Assembly: GCA_910579755.1 (NCBI GenBank)
Contig: CAJTVB010000024.1
Coordinates: 1-53,064, forward strand
Source of the DNA: an uncultured Acetatifactor sp.
GTDB taxonomy: Bacteria; Bacillota; Clostridia; Lachnospirales; Lachnospiraceae
DNA: 53,064 nt
Reading direction: 5' to 3'
Positions 41,875 to 51,180 of the stretch are shown here, piece by piece (within the stretch, counting starts at the first letter, position 1; each line of letters starts with the position of its first letter). The notes under the pieces are model-generated. The model was not told the origin of the DNA, did no database searches, and saw only the letters and a list, made by a program, of their open reading frames with translations. The translations under genes were made by a program, and so were the position numbers.

Positions 41875-43087
41875 TATTCGAAATGTATATACGGTAGGAC
41901 AACTGAATTCCTATATTAAAAATATGTTCAGGCAGGATTATTTATTGCAGAGCCTTCTGGTAAAGGGTGAGGTAAGCAATTGTAAATATCACTCCTCTGG
42001 GCATATTTATTTTACGTTGAAGGATCCCAAGGGTACCATTAGCTGCGTTATGTTCGCAGGCAGCCGTTCGGGTCTTTCTTTTCGCATGTCTGAAGGACAG
42101 CAGGTCATTGTGGCGGGTATGGTGGATGTGTATGAGCGGGATGGCAAGTACCAGCTGTACGCCAGGCAGATTCTGCAGGACGGAAACGGCCTTCTTTATG
42201 AGCGGTTTGAACAGCTGAAGCGTGAGCTGGAGGAATCCGGAATGTTTGCCCCGGAATATAAGCAGCCCATTCCCCGGTATATCAGGACGCTGGGAGTGGT
42301 GACTGCGGATACGGGAGCCGCCGTGAGAGACATCATTCAGATTGCAGGAAGGCGGAATCCCTATGTGCAGATTATTCTTTACCCGGCTATCGTCCAGGGA
42401 GAAGCGGCGGCGCCCAGTATCGTGAAGGGCATCCGTGCTTTGGAGCGATTGGGTGTGGACGTAATGATAGTAGGGCGTGGAGGCGGCTCCATCGAAGACC
42501 TGTGGGCCTTTAATGAGAGAGAGGTGGCCCAGGCTGTTTTCGACTGTTCCGTTCCCGTGATATCGGCTGTGGGTCATGAGACAGATACCACTATTACAGA
42601 CTTTGTGGCGGATCTGAGAGCGCCGACACCCTCCGCCGCAGCGGAGCTGGCGGTGGCGGACATCCGGGAGATTCTGGGAGAGCTTGCATCCGGCGCAGAG
42701 CTGCTGGACCGGCAGATCAGGAGAAGACTGCAGGAGAGCCGGGGGGAGATCCGGTATCTGCAGCAGCGACTGAAGAGCGCAAGCCCGGCCAGCCGGATCC
42801 GTGAGAAAAAAATGTCCCTTTTGAGCGCTGAGGAGCGGCTTCAGGACAGGATGGACAGGCTTCTGGAGGGCCGGCGTCATGAGCTTGCCCTGTATATTGA
42901 AAGGCTTAAGGGGCTGTCTCCTCTGGAGAAGCTAAGCAGCGGCTATTCCTACGTGGCGGACAGCCAGGGAAAAAATGTGCGTTCCATAAGCCAGGCGGAG
43001 CCGGGCCGGGAGCTTTCTATATATGTGAAAGACGGAAGAATCAATGCGTCGGTGATTTCGGTGGAAGGAGGCAGCGTCCATGGATAA
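41867..43087 (+). CDS. xseA: exodeoxyribonuclease VII large subunit
   Basis: About 406 residues. N-terminal OB fold (NVYTVGQLNSYIKNMF, LLVKGEVSNCKYHSSGHIYFTLKD), then the catalytic domain with GRGGGSIEDLWAFNE and GHETDTTITDFVADLRAPTPSAAAEL, and a helical C-terminus. The GTG start overlaps the nusB stop by eight bases with only a weak ribosome site. With XseB it degrades single-stranded DNA from both ends. Overlaps xseB by eight bases. Confidence 0.95.
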   Translation: MIDIRNVYTVGQLNSYIKNMFRQDYLLQSLLVKGEVSNCKYHSSGHIYFTLKDPKGTISCVMFAGSRSGLSFRMSEGQQVIVAGMVDVYERDGKYQLYARQILQDGNGLLYERFEQLKRELEESGMFAPEYKQPIPRYIRTLGVVTADTGAAVRDIIQIAGRRNPYVQIILYPAIVQGEAAAPSIVKGIRALERLGVDVMIVGRGGGSIEDLWAFNEREVAQAVFDCSVPVISAVGHETDTTITDFVADLRAPTPSAAAELAVADIREILGELASGAELLDRQIRRRLQESRGEIRYLQQRLKSASPASRIREKKMSLLSAEERLQDRMDRLLEGRRHELALYIERLKGLSPLEKLSSGYSYVADSQGKNVRSISQAEPGRELSIYVKDGRINASVISVEGGSVHG

Positions 43088-43316
43088 GAAAACGGAAGAA
43101 TATACCCTGGAGGAGAATTTTGCGAGACTTCGGGAAACCATAGAGCAGCTGGAGGATGAGAATATATCGCTGGAGGAGGCCTTTGGGGCGTACAGCGCCG
43201 GAATGGCGATCTTGAAGCAGTGTAACGATCAGATCGACAGGGTGGAAAAACAGGTTCTGAAGCTGAGCGAAGAGGGACGGCTGGAGGAGTTTGAAAATGG
43301 AAATACAGGAGTTTGA
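43080..43316 (+). CDS. xseB: exodeoxyribonuclease VII small subunit
   Basis: 78 residues, a helical hairpin typical of XseB (FARLRETIEQLEDENISLEEAFGAYSAGMAIL). Overlaps both neighbours, so xseA, xseB and ispA are translationally coupled. Confidence 0.95.
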   Translation: MDKKTEEYTLEENFARLRETIEQLEDENISLEEAFGAYSAGMAILKQCNDQIDRVEKQVLKLSEEGRLEEFENGNTGV

Positions 43317-44205
43317 GGAAGCGCGGAAGCAAAAAGCCGCGCAGATCGAAAGAATTCTGGAGGAATACCTGCCTCCTGAGTCGGGATGGCAGAAAACGGT
43401 TGCGGAGGCCATGAATTACAGTCTGAGAGCGGGAGGAAAACGGCTTCGCCCCATGCTGATGCTGGAGACCTGCCGTATGCTGGGGGGAAGCCGGATGGTG
43501 GAGCCCTTTATGGCTGCCATTGAGATGATCCATACCTATTCGCTGATCCATGACGATCTGCCGGCCATGGACAATGACGAGTACCGAAGAGGGTGCAAAA
43601 CCACCTGGCGGGTATACGGAGAGGCCATGGGGATTCTGGCGGGGGACGGTCTGCTGAATCTTGCGTTTGAAACGGCCATGCGTTCCTTTGATTATTGCTG
43701 CATAGAAGAGGATTATATACGGGCTTCCCGAGCTCTTCGCCTTCTTGCCGCAAAAGCCGGGATCGGAGGCATGATCGGAGGCCAGACCGCCGATATTGAA
43801 GCGGAGGGCCAGGAGAATCCGGTGACGGAGGAACAGCTGCTTTTTATCCATGAGCATAAAACGGCGGCATTGATCCAGGCGGCCATGATGACAGGCGGGA
43901 TCCTGGCCGGCGCATCGGACAGTGAGCTTGCAAAGCTGGAGAAATGTGCCTATAATGTGGGCATTGCATTTCAGATCCAGGATGACATTCTGGATGTGGT
44001 GGGAGACAGCCAGGAGCTTGGTAAGACGGTGGGCAGCGATGCCGAAAATCATAAACAGACCTACGTGACCCTGAAAGGGCTGAAGGAGTCCGGGGCACAG
44101 GCGGCGGCCCTGTCCGGGGAGGCTGTCAGGATACTGGACGGCTTTTCGGGAGAGCATGCATTTCTGAAGCAGTTGATCCTGACTTTGATAAATCGCCGCA
44201 GCTGA
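43297..44205 (+). CDS. ispA: polyprenyl (farnesyl) diphosphate synthase
   Basis: 302 residues. First aspartate-rich motif in IHDDLPAMDND, second in QDDILDVVGD, and GGKRLRPML near the N-terminus. It joins isopentenyl diphosphate units to geranyl and farnesyl diphosphate in the cytoplasm. The ATG at 43297 has GGAGGAG seven bases upstream. Its neighbour dxs supplies the start of the same pathway. Confidence 0.94.
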   Translation: MEIQEFEEARKQKAAQIERILEEYLPPESGWQKTVAEAMNYSLRAGGKRLRPMLMLETCRMLGGSRMVEPFMAAIEMIHTYSLIHDDLPAMDNDEYRRGCKTTWRVYGEAMGILAGDGLLNLAFETAMRSFDYCCIEEDYIRASRALRLLAAKAGIGGMIGGQTADIEAEGQENPVTEEQLLFIHEHKTAALIQAAMMTGGILAGASDSELAKLEKCAYNVGIAFQIQDDILDVVGDSQELGKTVGSDAENHKQTYVTLKGLKESGAQAAALSGEAVRILDGFSGEHAFLKQLILTLINRRS

Positions 44206-44294
44206 GAAAACACTGTTACGGTGACAGCGGATATGCCGGCAATGGGATGGTACCGGTATCCTGAGGCGGACGGCGGAAAGGCACGGCTGAGCAT

Positions 44295-46169
44295 ATGTTG
44301 TTGGAATCCATAAAAAGGGTAAATGACATAAAGAAGATAAGAAAAGAGGATTGGAATATTCTGGCCCAGGAGATCCGGGACTTTCTGATCCGCAGAATCA
44401 GTATGACCGGCGGGCATCTGGGCTCTAATCTGGGCGCGGTGGAGCTCACTATGGCACTGCATCTGGCATTGGATCTGCCGGAGGACAAGATTATCTGGGA
44501 TGTGGGGCATCAGTCCTACACACACAAAATTCTCACCGGGCGGGGGGACCGTTTTGACACTCTCCGTCAGTTTCACGGTCTCAGCGGTTTTCCCAAACGA
44601 AAAGAAAGCGAATGCGATGTATTTGACACGGGGCACAGCTCCACCTCCATTTCCGCGGGGCTGGGGCTGGTTCGGGCCAGGGATATCACCGGAGGCAAAA
44701 ACATTGTGGTATCCGTGATCGGCGACGGCTCTCTGACAGGAGGCATGGCTTACGAGGCGCTGAATAATGCCGCCAAGCTGGAGACCAACTTTATCATTGT
44801 TTTAAACGACAACAATATGTCCATCTCCGAAAATGTGGGAGGAGTGTCCAAATATCTGAATAATATCCGGACTGCCACCAGCTATCTGGATCTGAAGGAG
44901 GGCATCTATAACGTATTGGCAGGCACCAAGCGGGGCAACAGTACCATCAACAAGATCCGGAAGGCCAAGAGCAGCTTTAAGCATCTGGTGATTCCGGGCA
45001 TGCTCTTTGAGGACATGGGACTTACTTACCTGGGGCCTGTGGACGGGCACGATATTCCCGGTCTGATTACGGTGATCAACGAGGCCCGCAGAGTGAAGGG
45101 GCCGGTGCTGATCCACGCTCTGACCCAGAAGGGCAAGGGCTATCTGCCCGCGGAGCGGCATCCCGCCAGATTTCATGGAGCGGAGCCCTTTGAGATCAGT
45201 ACGGGGATCCCCTCCAACCCCAGGATGGAGGCCAATTATACGGATATTTTTTCCACAGTCATGTGCAAGCTGGGACAAAGAGACCAGCGGATCGTTGCCA
45301 TTACGGCGGCCATGCCGGACGGAACGGGGCTGAAGCGTTTCCACAATATGTACCCGGACCGGTTTTTTGATGTGGGGATCGCAGAGGAGCATGCGGTGAC
45401 CTTTGCCGCCGGTCTGGCGGCTGGGGGCCTGAAGCCTATTGTGGCCATATACTCATCTTTTCTGCAAAGGGCTTATGACCAGATCCTCCACGATGTCTGT
45501 CTGCAGAACCTTCCGGTGGTCTTTGCCATTGACCGGGCCGGGCTGGTGGGAAGCGACGGCGAAACCCATCAGGGAATCTTTGATTTTACATACCTGTCAG
45601 GGATTCCAAATATGCATATATGTGCTCCTAAAAACAAATGGGAGCTGTCGGATATGATGAAATTTGCGGTGGCTCTGGAAGCACCTGTTGCCGTCCGCTA
45701 TCCCCGGGGGACAGCTTACACCGGGCTGAAGGAATACCGGGCACCTGTGGAGCTGGGCCGTGCGGAGTGGATTTACAGAGAGTGGGAGATCGCCCTGTTT
45801 GCCGTGGGCAGCATGGTGAAGACCGCGGAGGCCGTCAGGACGGCGCTGAAGGCCAGAGGCTACGGCGTGAGCCTGATTAACGCCCGATTCGTAAAGCCTA
45901 TTGATGAGGACGCCGTGCAGGAAGCCTGCGGGGGCCATGCACTGATCGTTACCATGGAGGAAAATGTGGCCTGCGGCGGTTACGGCGAAAAGGTATTGGA
46001 CTATATGAACAGAACGGGACTGCGGAACAGATGCCTGAACATTGCCCTGCCCGATGCTTACGTGGAACACGGTAATGTAGAGCTTTTGAAAAAGGAGATC
46101 GGCCTTGATGCGGACAGTATTGTGAAGAGGATCTGCGGGTGCCTGGGAACGGACTGTTCTGTCCGATGA
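44295..46169 (+). CDS. dxs: 1-deoxy-D-xylulose-5-phosphate synthase
   Basis: 624 residues, full length. Makes DXP from pyruvate and glyceraldehyde 3-phosphate, the first step of the MEP isoprenoid pathway. VGHQSYTHKILTGR, the thiamine diphosphate motif GDGSLTGG...NDNNMSIS, and the catalytic Glu in DVGIAEEHAVTFAAGLA are present. The 89-base gap from ispA holds a small stem with GGATA and TATCC arms (44229 to 44276). Confidence 0.96.
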   Translation: MLLESIKRVNDIKKIRKEDWNILAQEIRDFLIRRISMTGGHLGSNLGAVELTMALHLALDLPEDKIIWDVGHQSYTHKILTGRGDRFDTLRQFHGLSGFPKRKESECDVFDTGHSSTSISAGLGLVRARDITGGKNIVVSVIGDGSLTGGMAYEALNNAAKLETNFIIVLNDNNMSISENVGGVSKYLNNIRTATSYLDLKEGIYNVLAGTKRGNSTINKIRKAKSSFKHLVIPGMLFEDMGLTYLGPVDGHDIPGLITVINEARRVKGPVLIHALTQKGKGYLPAERHPARFHGAEPFEISTGIPSNPRMEANYTDIFSTVMCKLGQRDQRIVAITAAMPDGTGLKRFHNMYPDRFFDVGIAEEHAVTFAAGLAAGGLKPIVAIYSSFLQRAYDQILHDVCLQNLPVVFAIDRAGLVGSDGETHQGIFDFTYLSGIPNMHICAPKNKWELSDMMKFAVALEAPVAVRYPRGTAYTGLKEYRAPVELGRAEWIYREWEIALFAVGSMVKTAEAVRTALKARGYGVSLINARFVKPIDEDAVQEACGGHALIVTMEENVACGGYGEKVLDYMNRTGLRNRCLNIALPDAYVEHGNVELLKKEIGLDADSIVKRICGCLGTDCSVR

Positions 46170-46202
46170 TTTCCGGGGATGAAGGCAAAGGGGTGAAAAG
46201 CT

Positions 46203-47099
46203 ATGAAGGAACGGTTGGATGTGATCCTGGTGAAGCGAGGCTTGGCGGAATCCCGGGAGAAGGCCAGGGCTGTTATCATGTCCGGCAGCGTCTACGTGAA
46301 CGGCCAGAAGGAGGATAAGGCGGGAGCCGCCTTTGAGGAAAGCCGGATTCAGCTGGAGGTACGGGGCAAGGCACTGAAATATGTGAGCCGGGGAGGCCTG
46401 AAGCTGGAAAAAGCCATGAAACAGTGGGGATTTGAGCTGGAGGGCAGGATCTGTATGGATATCGGTGCCTCAACGGGAGGATTTACCGACTGTATGCTTC
46501 AAAATGGTGCGGCCAAGGTTTATTCGGTGGATGTGGGGCATGGCCAGCTGGCCTGGAAGCTGAGAAACGATACAAGAGTTATCTGCATGGAAAAGACAAA
46601 TTTTCGGTATATGGTGAGAGAGGACATACAGGACGATCTGGATTTTGCCAGCGTGGACGTATCCTTCATTTCGCTCACAAAAATATTGATTCCCGCCAGG
46701 AACCTTTTAAAGGAGGGCGGGGAGATGGTGTGTCTGGTGAAGCCGCAGTTTGAGGCCGGCAGGGACAAGGTGGGAAAGAACGGCGTGGTCAGGGAATCCG
46801 GCACCCACAGGGAGGTGGTTTCCAGGATCGTGGACTACGCGGACAGCATTGGGTTCTGTGTGCGTCATCTGGAGTACTCGCCCATCAAAGGTCCGGAGGG
46901 GAATATCGAATACCTGCTTCATCTGAAAAAGGAGCGGGAACCGGAGGATGAAGTGCGAAGCCTTACGGAGGCCGAGGCGGAGGCGCGTCTGAAGCAGATT
47001 ATGCAGCAGGGCACAGGCTTGTCTCAAACCCCTTTCTGGAAAGAGACCATCAGAGAGATCGTGGAAGCCTCCCATACTCTTTCGGAGGAAGGCACATGA
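46203..47099 (+). CDS. tlyA: TlyA-type rRNA 2'-O-methyltransferase
   Basis: 298 residues: an N-terminal S4 RNA-binding domain (RLDVILVKRGLAESREKARAVI) and a FtsJ-like methyltransferase domain with the SAM motif MDIGASTGGFTDCML and later LVKPQFEAGRDKVGK. Relatives methylate 16S or 23S rRNA ribose; it is often called hemolysin A. Overlaps nadK by four bases. Confidence 0.94.
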   Translation: MKERLDVILVKRGLAESREKARAVIMSGSVYVNGQKEDKAGAAFEESRIQLEVRGKALKYVSRGGLKLEKAMKQWGFELEGRICMDIGASTGGFTDCMLQNGAAKVYSVDVGHGQLAWKLRNDTRVICMEKTNFRYMVREDIQDDLDFASVDVSFISLTKILIPARNLLKEGGEMVCLVKPQFEAGRDKVGKNGVVRESGTHREVVSRIVDYADSIGFCVRHLEYSPIKGPEGNIEYLLHLKKEREPEDEVRSLTEAEAEARLKQIMQQGTGLSQTPFWKETIREIVEASHTLSEEGT

Positions 47100-48016
47100 G
47101 ACATTTTCTGATATATACAAACAGACAAAAGGATAAAGGTTCAGCGGTGACGGAGCGGGTGTGCCGGTATCTGGCCGGCAGGGGCCAGCAGGTGGCGGTA
47201 AGGGATTACCGGGATGGACGGGAGGATCCAAAGTGCAGAGAGGACCTGGACCGGCAGGAAGCCTTCGCTTTGAGCAATGCAGACTGCATGATTGTTCTGG
47301 GAGGAGACGGCACGGTACTGCAGGCGGCCCGGGAGGCCAGGCAATTTCATATTCCTATTATCGGGGTGAATCTGGGGACTCTGGGATATATGACGGAGAT
47401 CGAACCCTCGGGACTGGAGGAAGCGCTGGAGCGCCTGATTGCGGGGGATTACGAACAGGAGAGCCGGATGATGCTGGAGGGAAAGGCTTTTCTGGAAGAC
47501 GGAAGGATACAGGAGGGATGGGCTCTGAATGACATTGTTATTTCTAGGAGCGGCCCTCTTCGGACAATTCAGTTTGATATTTATGTAAACGGCCGGTTCT
47601 TAAACGATTATAATGCCGACGGAATGATTGTGACCACTCCTACCGGCTCTACGGGCTACAACCTATCGGCAGGCGGACCTATTGTGGAGCCGAAAGCCAG
47701 GCTGATCACCCTTACGCCGATCTGCCCTCATACGCTGAACCAGAGAAGCATTATTCTTTCTCCGGAGGATGTGATTGAGATAGCAGTGCCCCAGGGCAGA
47801 GATGGACGCAGTCAGACGGTGGAAGCGGTTTTTGACGGAAGCCAGGCCGTCCGGCTCAGCACAGGGGAGCGGATCCGAATCGTACAGTCAGAAAAAATGG
47901 CGGAATTTATCCAGCTGAATCAGGTCAGCTTTCTGGATGTTCTGCATCGGAAGCTGAGCGAAAACGGACAAAGGGGAGTCAGACATGAAGAAGATCCGGC
48001 AGGGAAAGATTATTGA
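47096..48016 (+). CDS. nadK: NAD kinase
   Basis: 306 residues with LGGDGTVLQAAR, the Asp in NDIVISR, and NADGMIVTTPTGSTGYNLSAGGPIV. It phosphorylates NAD to NADP using ATP. Its C-terminal 32 bases overlap argR. Confidence 0.95.
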   Translation: MRHFLIYTNRQKDKGSAVTERVCRYLAGRGQQVAVRDYRDGREDPKCREDLDRQEAFALSNADCMIVLGGDGTVLQAAREARQFHIPIIGVNLGTLGYMTEIEPSGLEEALERLIAGDYEQESRMMLEGKAFLEDGRIQEGWALNDIVISRSGPLRTIQFDIYVNGRFLNDYNADGMIVTTPTGSTGYNLSAGGPIVEPKARLITLTPICPHTLNQRSIILSPEDVIEIAVPQGRDGRSQTVEAVFDGSQAVRLSTGERIRIVQSEKMAEFIQLNQVSFLDVLHRKLSENGQRGVRHEEDPAGKDY

Positions 48017-48437
48017 AATTATTCAGAAATATGATGTGGAGACCCAGGAGGAGCTGGCTGGAAGGCTGGAGGAAGCAGGCTTTACCGTGACCCAGGCTAC
48101 CGTCTCCAGGGATATCCGGGAATTGAAGCTGTCCAAGGTTCCGACGGGAGGAGGCGGACAGAAATATGTGAGCCTGCAGCAGGATGACAGCCACATGGGC
48201 GATAAATATGTACGAGTGCTCAAGGATGGATTTGTTTCTGCTGATGCGGCTCAGAATATCCTGGTGATAAAGACGGTGTCAGGAATGGCCATGGCGGTGG
48301 CCGCGGCGCTGGATGCCCTGCGGTTTGCAGAGGTAGTGGGCTGCATTGCCGGTGATGACACAATTTTTGTGGCGGTACATACGGCAGAGGAAGCCAGGGC
48401 GCTGAAAGACAAGATACACCGGCTGGTGGGGCAGTGA
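47985..48437 (+). CDS. argR: arginine repressor
   Basis: 150 residues. N-terminal winged helix with TVTQATVSRDIRELKL, the DNA-recognition part, and a C-terminal hexamerisation and arginine-binding domain (AEVVGCIAGDDTIFVAV). It starts inside nadK. It represses arginine synthesis and transport genes when arginine is bound; an ARG-box-like site lies before the amino-acid transporter at 25236. Confidence 0.95.
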   Translation: MKKIRQGKIIEIIQKYDVETQEELAGRLEEAGFTVTQATVSRDIRELKLSKVPTGGGGQKYVSLQQDDSHMGDKYVRVLKDGFVSADAAQNILVIKTVSGMAMAVAAALDALRFAEVVGCIAGDDTIFVAVHTAEEARALKDKIHRLVGQ

Positions 48438-48480
48438 AAAGGCAGGATGCATCAGCAGATCAGGAAGTGAAAAGGCAGGA
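48433..48480 (+). repeat. 33-bp-spaced direct repeat after argR
   Basis: AGTGAAAAGGCAGGA occurs at 48433-48447 and again at 48466-48480; the matching CATCAG tails make the unit about 22 bp. The first copy includes the argR stop, suggesting a short local duplication. Confidence 0.6.
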
Positions 48481-48555
48481 CACATCAGATATTCATACAG
48501 TGGTGAGACAAGGCACATCAAAAACGGGCAATGGTGTGCCAATGCTTATCATCGT

Positions 48556-48573
48556 GTCAGACAGTGGTCTGAC
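48556..48573 (+). promoter_or_regulatory. stem-loop between argR and recN
   Basis: GTCAGAC-AGTG-GTCTGAC, a perfect 7-bp stem with a 4-base loop, without a T-run, 55 bases before recN. Confidence 0.45.
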
Positions 48574-48627
48574 AAAGCAAGCAAATGAATCGGGCAGTGA
48601 TCGGAGAAGGTAGATAGGAGAGAATCA

Positions 48628-50310
48628 ATGCTGCAGAGTCTACATGTAAAAAACCTGGCCCTGATGGAGGAGACCGAGGTGGAGTTCGGCCAGGGACTGA
48701 ATATCCTCACAGGAGAAACCGGTGCGGGGAAATCCCTGCTGATCGGAAGTATCAATCTGGCTTTGGGAGGAAAATTTGAGAAGGAAATGCTGCGCAAGGG
48801 AGCAGACAGCGCGCTGGTGGAGCTTGTATTCACCGGCAGTGCCGGAGTACGGGAAAAGCTGGAGTCCATGGATTTGGAACCACAGGATGACGATACTGTG
48901 ATTATCAGCCGCAAAATGCAGCCTGGCAAAAGCATTTGCAGGATCAACGGAGAGACCGTGACGGCAAAGCAGGTGAAGGAGCTTGCGGAGTCGCTGATCG
49001 ATATTCATGGTCAGCACGACCATCAGTCATTGCTTCACAAAAAGAAACATTTGGAAATACTGGACAGCTTTTGCGACGGTAAATTCCGCCAGGCCGCCCA
49101 GAAGGTGGAGGAGGAATACCGCCGGTGCCGGGAGCTCCAGAAAACCATGGAAGAGGAGACCATGGATGAGGAGGCCAAGGCCAGAGAACAGTCTCTGGCA
49201 GAGTTTGAGTGGGGAGAGATCCAGGAGGCCAACCTGATTCCGGGTGAGGATGAAGAGCTGGAACAGCGCTACCGTCTTATGGTCAACAGTAAGAGGATTC
49301 TGGAGAGCCTGGCGGAGAGCTATCAGCTCACAGGAAATGAGATGGATGGAGCGGGCAGCGCCCTGAGCCGTGCGTTGCGATCCCTGAGGGGAGTCACAAT
49401 GTACGACGGGCGTCTGGAGGAGCTGGAGGGACAGCTGTCGGAGATTGACAGCCTGCTGGCCGATTATAATCGGGATGTGGCTGAGTACATGGCCGACTGT
49501 GAATTTGACGAGGGAGACTATGGAGAGGTAGAAGAGCGGCTGAATGTGCTGAATCGGCTGAAGGGAAAATACGGCGGAACCATCAACGCGGTAATACAGT
49601 ATGGCCAGGAGAGGCAGCAGCTGTTGGACAAGCTGGCAGATTATGAGGTTTATATGCAGGAGCTGGAACGGGAGCTGAGCGAAGCACGCGAACGCCTTAT
49701 GAAGGCCTGTGAAAAGCTTTCCGCCATGAGAAAGAAGAACGCCGCGGTGCTGACAGGGCTGCTGAAGGATGCTCTGGTTCACCTGAATTTTCTGACAGTG
49801 AAATTTGAGATTTCCATAAACCGGACACAGAACATTACAGCGACGGGGTTTGATGATGTGGAGTTTTTGATTTCCACCAACCCCGGGGAGTCCCTGAAGC
49901 CCTTGAGCCAGGTGGCCAGCGGGGGCGAGCTTTCCCGGATCATGCTGGCTATTAAGACTGTGCTGGCGGGCAAAGATGATATCGACACTCTGATTTTTGA
50001 CGAGATCGACACGGGAATCAGCGGGCGGACGGCATGGAGAGTTTCGGAACAGCTGGATACGGCGGCTCATGCCCATCAGGTGATTTGTATCACTCACCTG
50101 CCTCAGATCGCAGCCATGGCAGACCGCCACTTTGCTATTGAAAAGAGCAGTACGGAGGACAATACCATTACAGATATCCGTTTGCTGGAGGAGGATGACA
50201 GCATGGGAGAGCTGGCCAGACTTTTGGGCAGCGACGGACTGACGGAGGCGGCCCTGTCCAACGCCAGGGAAATGCGCCGACAGGCGGTGGAGCATAAATC
50301 CAAATTGTAG
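48628..50310 (+). CDS. recN: DNA repair protein RecN
   Basis: 560 residues, an SMC-like ATPase. Walker A TGETGAGKSLL (about residues 29-39), the QHDHQSLLHKKKHLEILD block, two coiled-coil arms, signature SQVASGGELSRIMLAI and Walker B TLIFDEIDTGISGRT. It acts early in double-strand break repair. Its place between argR and spoIVB is typical of Clostridia. Confidence 0.96.
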   Translation: MLQSLHVKNLALMEETEVEFGQGLNILTGETGAGKSLLIGSINLALGGKFEKEMLRKGADSALVELVFTGSAGVREKLESMDLEPQDDDTVIISRKMQPGKSICRINGETVTAKQVKELAESLIDIHGQHDHQSLLHKKKHLEILDSFCDGKFRQAAQKVEEEYRRCRELQKTMEEETMDEEAKAREQSLAEFEWGEIQEANLIPGEDEELEQRYRLMVNSKRILESLAESYQLTGNEMDGAGSALSRALRSLRGVTMYDGRLEELEGQLSEIDSLLADYNRDVAEYMADCEFDEGDYGEVEERLNVLNRLKGKYGGTINAVIQYGQERQQLLDKLADYEVYMQELERELSEARERLMKACEKLSAMRKKNAAVLTGLLKDALVHLNFLTVKFEISINRTQNITATGFDDVEFLISTNPGESLKPLSQVASGGELSRIMLAIKTVLAGKDDIDTLIFDEIDTGISGRTAWRVSEQLDTAAHAHQVICITHLPQIAAMADRHFAIEKSSTEDNTITDIRLLEEDDSMGELARLLGSDGLTEAALSNAREMRRQAVEHKSKL

Positions 50311-50368
50311 TCTGCAGGGAAGAATTAGAACCATTGCCTGTGGGAGCAGAGAACTGTGGGAGGACATT

Positions 50369-50998
50369 ATGAAGATTTATGATATTTCGCAGGAGGTTTT
50401 TGGATGTAAGGTATTTTCCGGCGATCCTGCGCCGGAACGGGAATGGCTGTCTCAAATGACGGAAGGCGCCCAGTACAATCTGACTGCCTTTCGCATGTGT
50501 GCGCACAATGGCACTCATGTGGATGCGCCGTACCATTTTTGCCCGGAGGGAAAAACTGTGAACCAGGTTCCGCTGGAAAGTTTTGTGGGAATGGCCTTTG
50601 TGGTTTTTTGTCAGGGGAATGTCACAGCAGAAGCTGCCGGGGAAATTCTGAAGAAAGCGGAAGCCTGTGATGCGCGCGCTTCCCGAAGAATCCTGATCGG
50701 AGGAAAGGCCACGCTTACGACGGAGGCGGCGGAAGTGTTCGCCCGGGCCGGGATCCTGCTTTACGGAAATGAATCACAAACCGTGGGGCCGGAGGATGCG
50801 CCCATGGAGGTGCATAAAAAGCTTCTGGGGGCGGGAACTGTGCTTCTGGAGGGGATCCGGCTGGGAGAGGTGCCGGAGGGCGCTTATTTTCTGTACGCTG
50901 CACCGATCAACCTGGGAGGGGCAGAGGGAGCTCCCTGCAGAGCCGTGTTGATTGGCGGGGAAGACGGTGCTTTTGTGCCTTCCGAAGGACAAGTTTAA
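50369..50998 (+). CDS. cyclase-family (kynurenine formamidase-like) protein
   Basis: 209 residues with the cyclase motif HNGTHVDAPYHF, which supplies His and Asp metal ligands, and the C-terminal GAPCRAVLIGG. Family members hydrolyse amides or cyclise polyketides; kynurenine formamidase is the best known. The tryptophan-degradation partners are absent here. It sits between recN and spoIVB, where homologous clusters usually have nothing, so it may be a later insertion. GGAGG precedes the start by a few bases. Confidence 0.82.
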   Translation: MKIYDISQEVFGCKVFSGDPAPEREWLSQMTEGAQYNLTAFRMCAHNGTHVDAPYHFCPEGKTVNQVPLESFVGMAFVVFCQGNVTAEAAGEILKKAEACDARASRRILIGGKATLTTEAAEVFARAGILLYGNESQTVGPEDAPMEVHKKLLGAGTVLLEGIRLGEVPEGAYFLYAAPINLGGAEGAPCRAVLIGGEDGAFVPSEGQV

Positions 50999-51022
50999 AA
51001 ATTTTTTTGGAAGATATTTCAA

Positions 51023-51070
51023 ACTTTCTCTATATGAGAATTTCTCTGTATGAGAATTTCTCTGTATGAG
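51023..51070 (+). repeat. three 16-bp tandem repeats
   Basis: AATTTCTCTGTATGAG at 51039-51054 and 51055-51070, plus a copy with two changes at 51023-51038. Non-coding, between the cyclase gene and its terminator. Confidence 0.85.
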
Positions 51071-51102
51071 AAAGGGAAAAAGCTCACATACTATGACCAG
51101 CG

Positions 51103-51136
51103 AAAAAGGAATCCGGCAATTTTGGATTCTTTTTTT
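51103..51136 (+). terminator. rho-independent terminator before spoIVB
   Basis: A 12-bp stem (51103-51114 with 51124-51135, one wobble) ending in seven T. Confidence 0.85.
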
Positions 51137-51180
51137 GCAGGGCATCCATGCCCGATTGCGGAGCGGAGGAGTGTGTGGGC

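Noticed and set aside
42949..44157. Minus-strand frame of 402 codons opposite xseA-xseB-ispA
   Set aside because: It spans three overlapping conserved genes and shows no start signal or known motif.
49027..50367. Long minus-strand open frame (446 codons) opposite recN
   Set aside because: recN is certain; the opposite frame is rich in His, Gln and Leu as expected of antisense frames in this codon usage.
51023..51070. CRISPR-like or iteron array
   Set aside because: Only three 16-bp units without spacers, and no replication or cas genes nearby.
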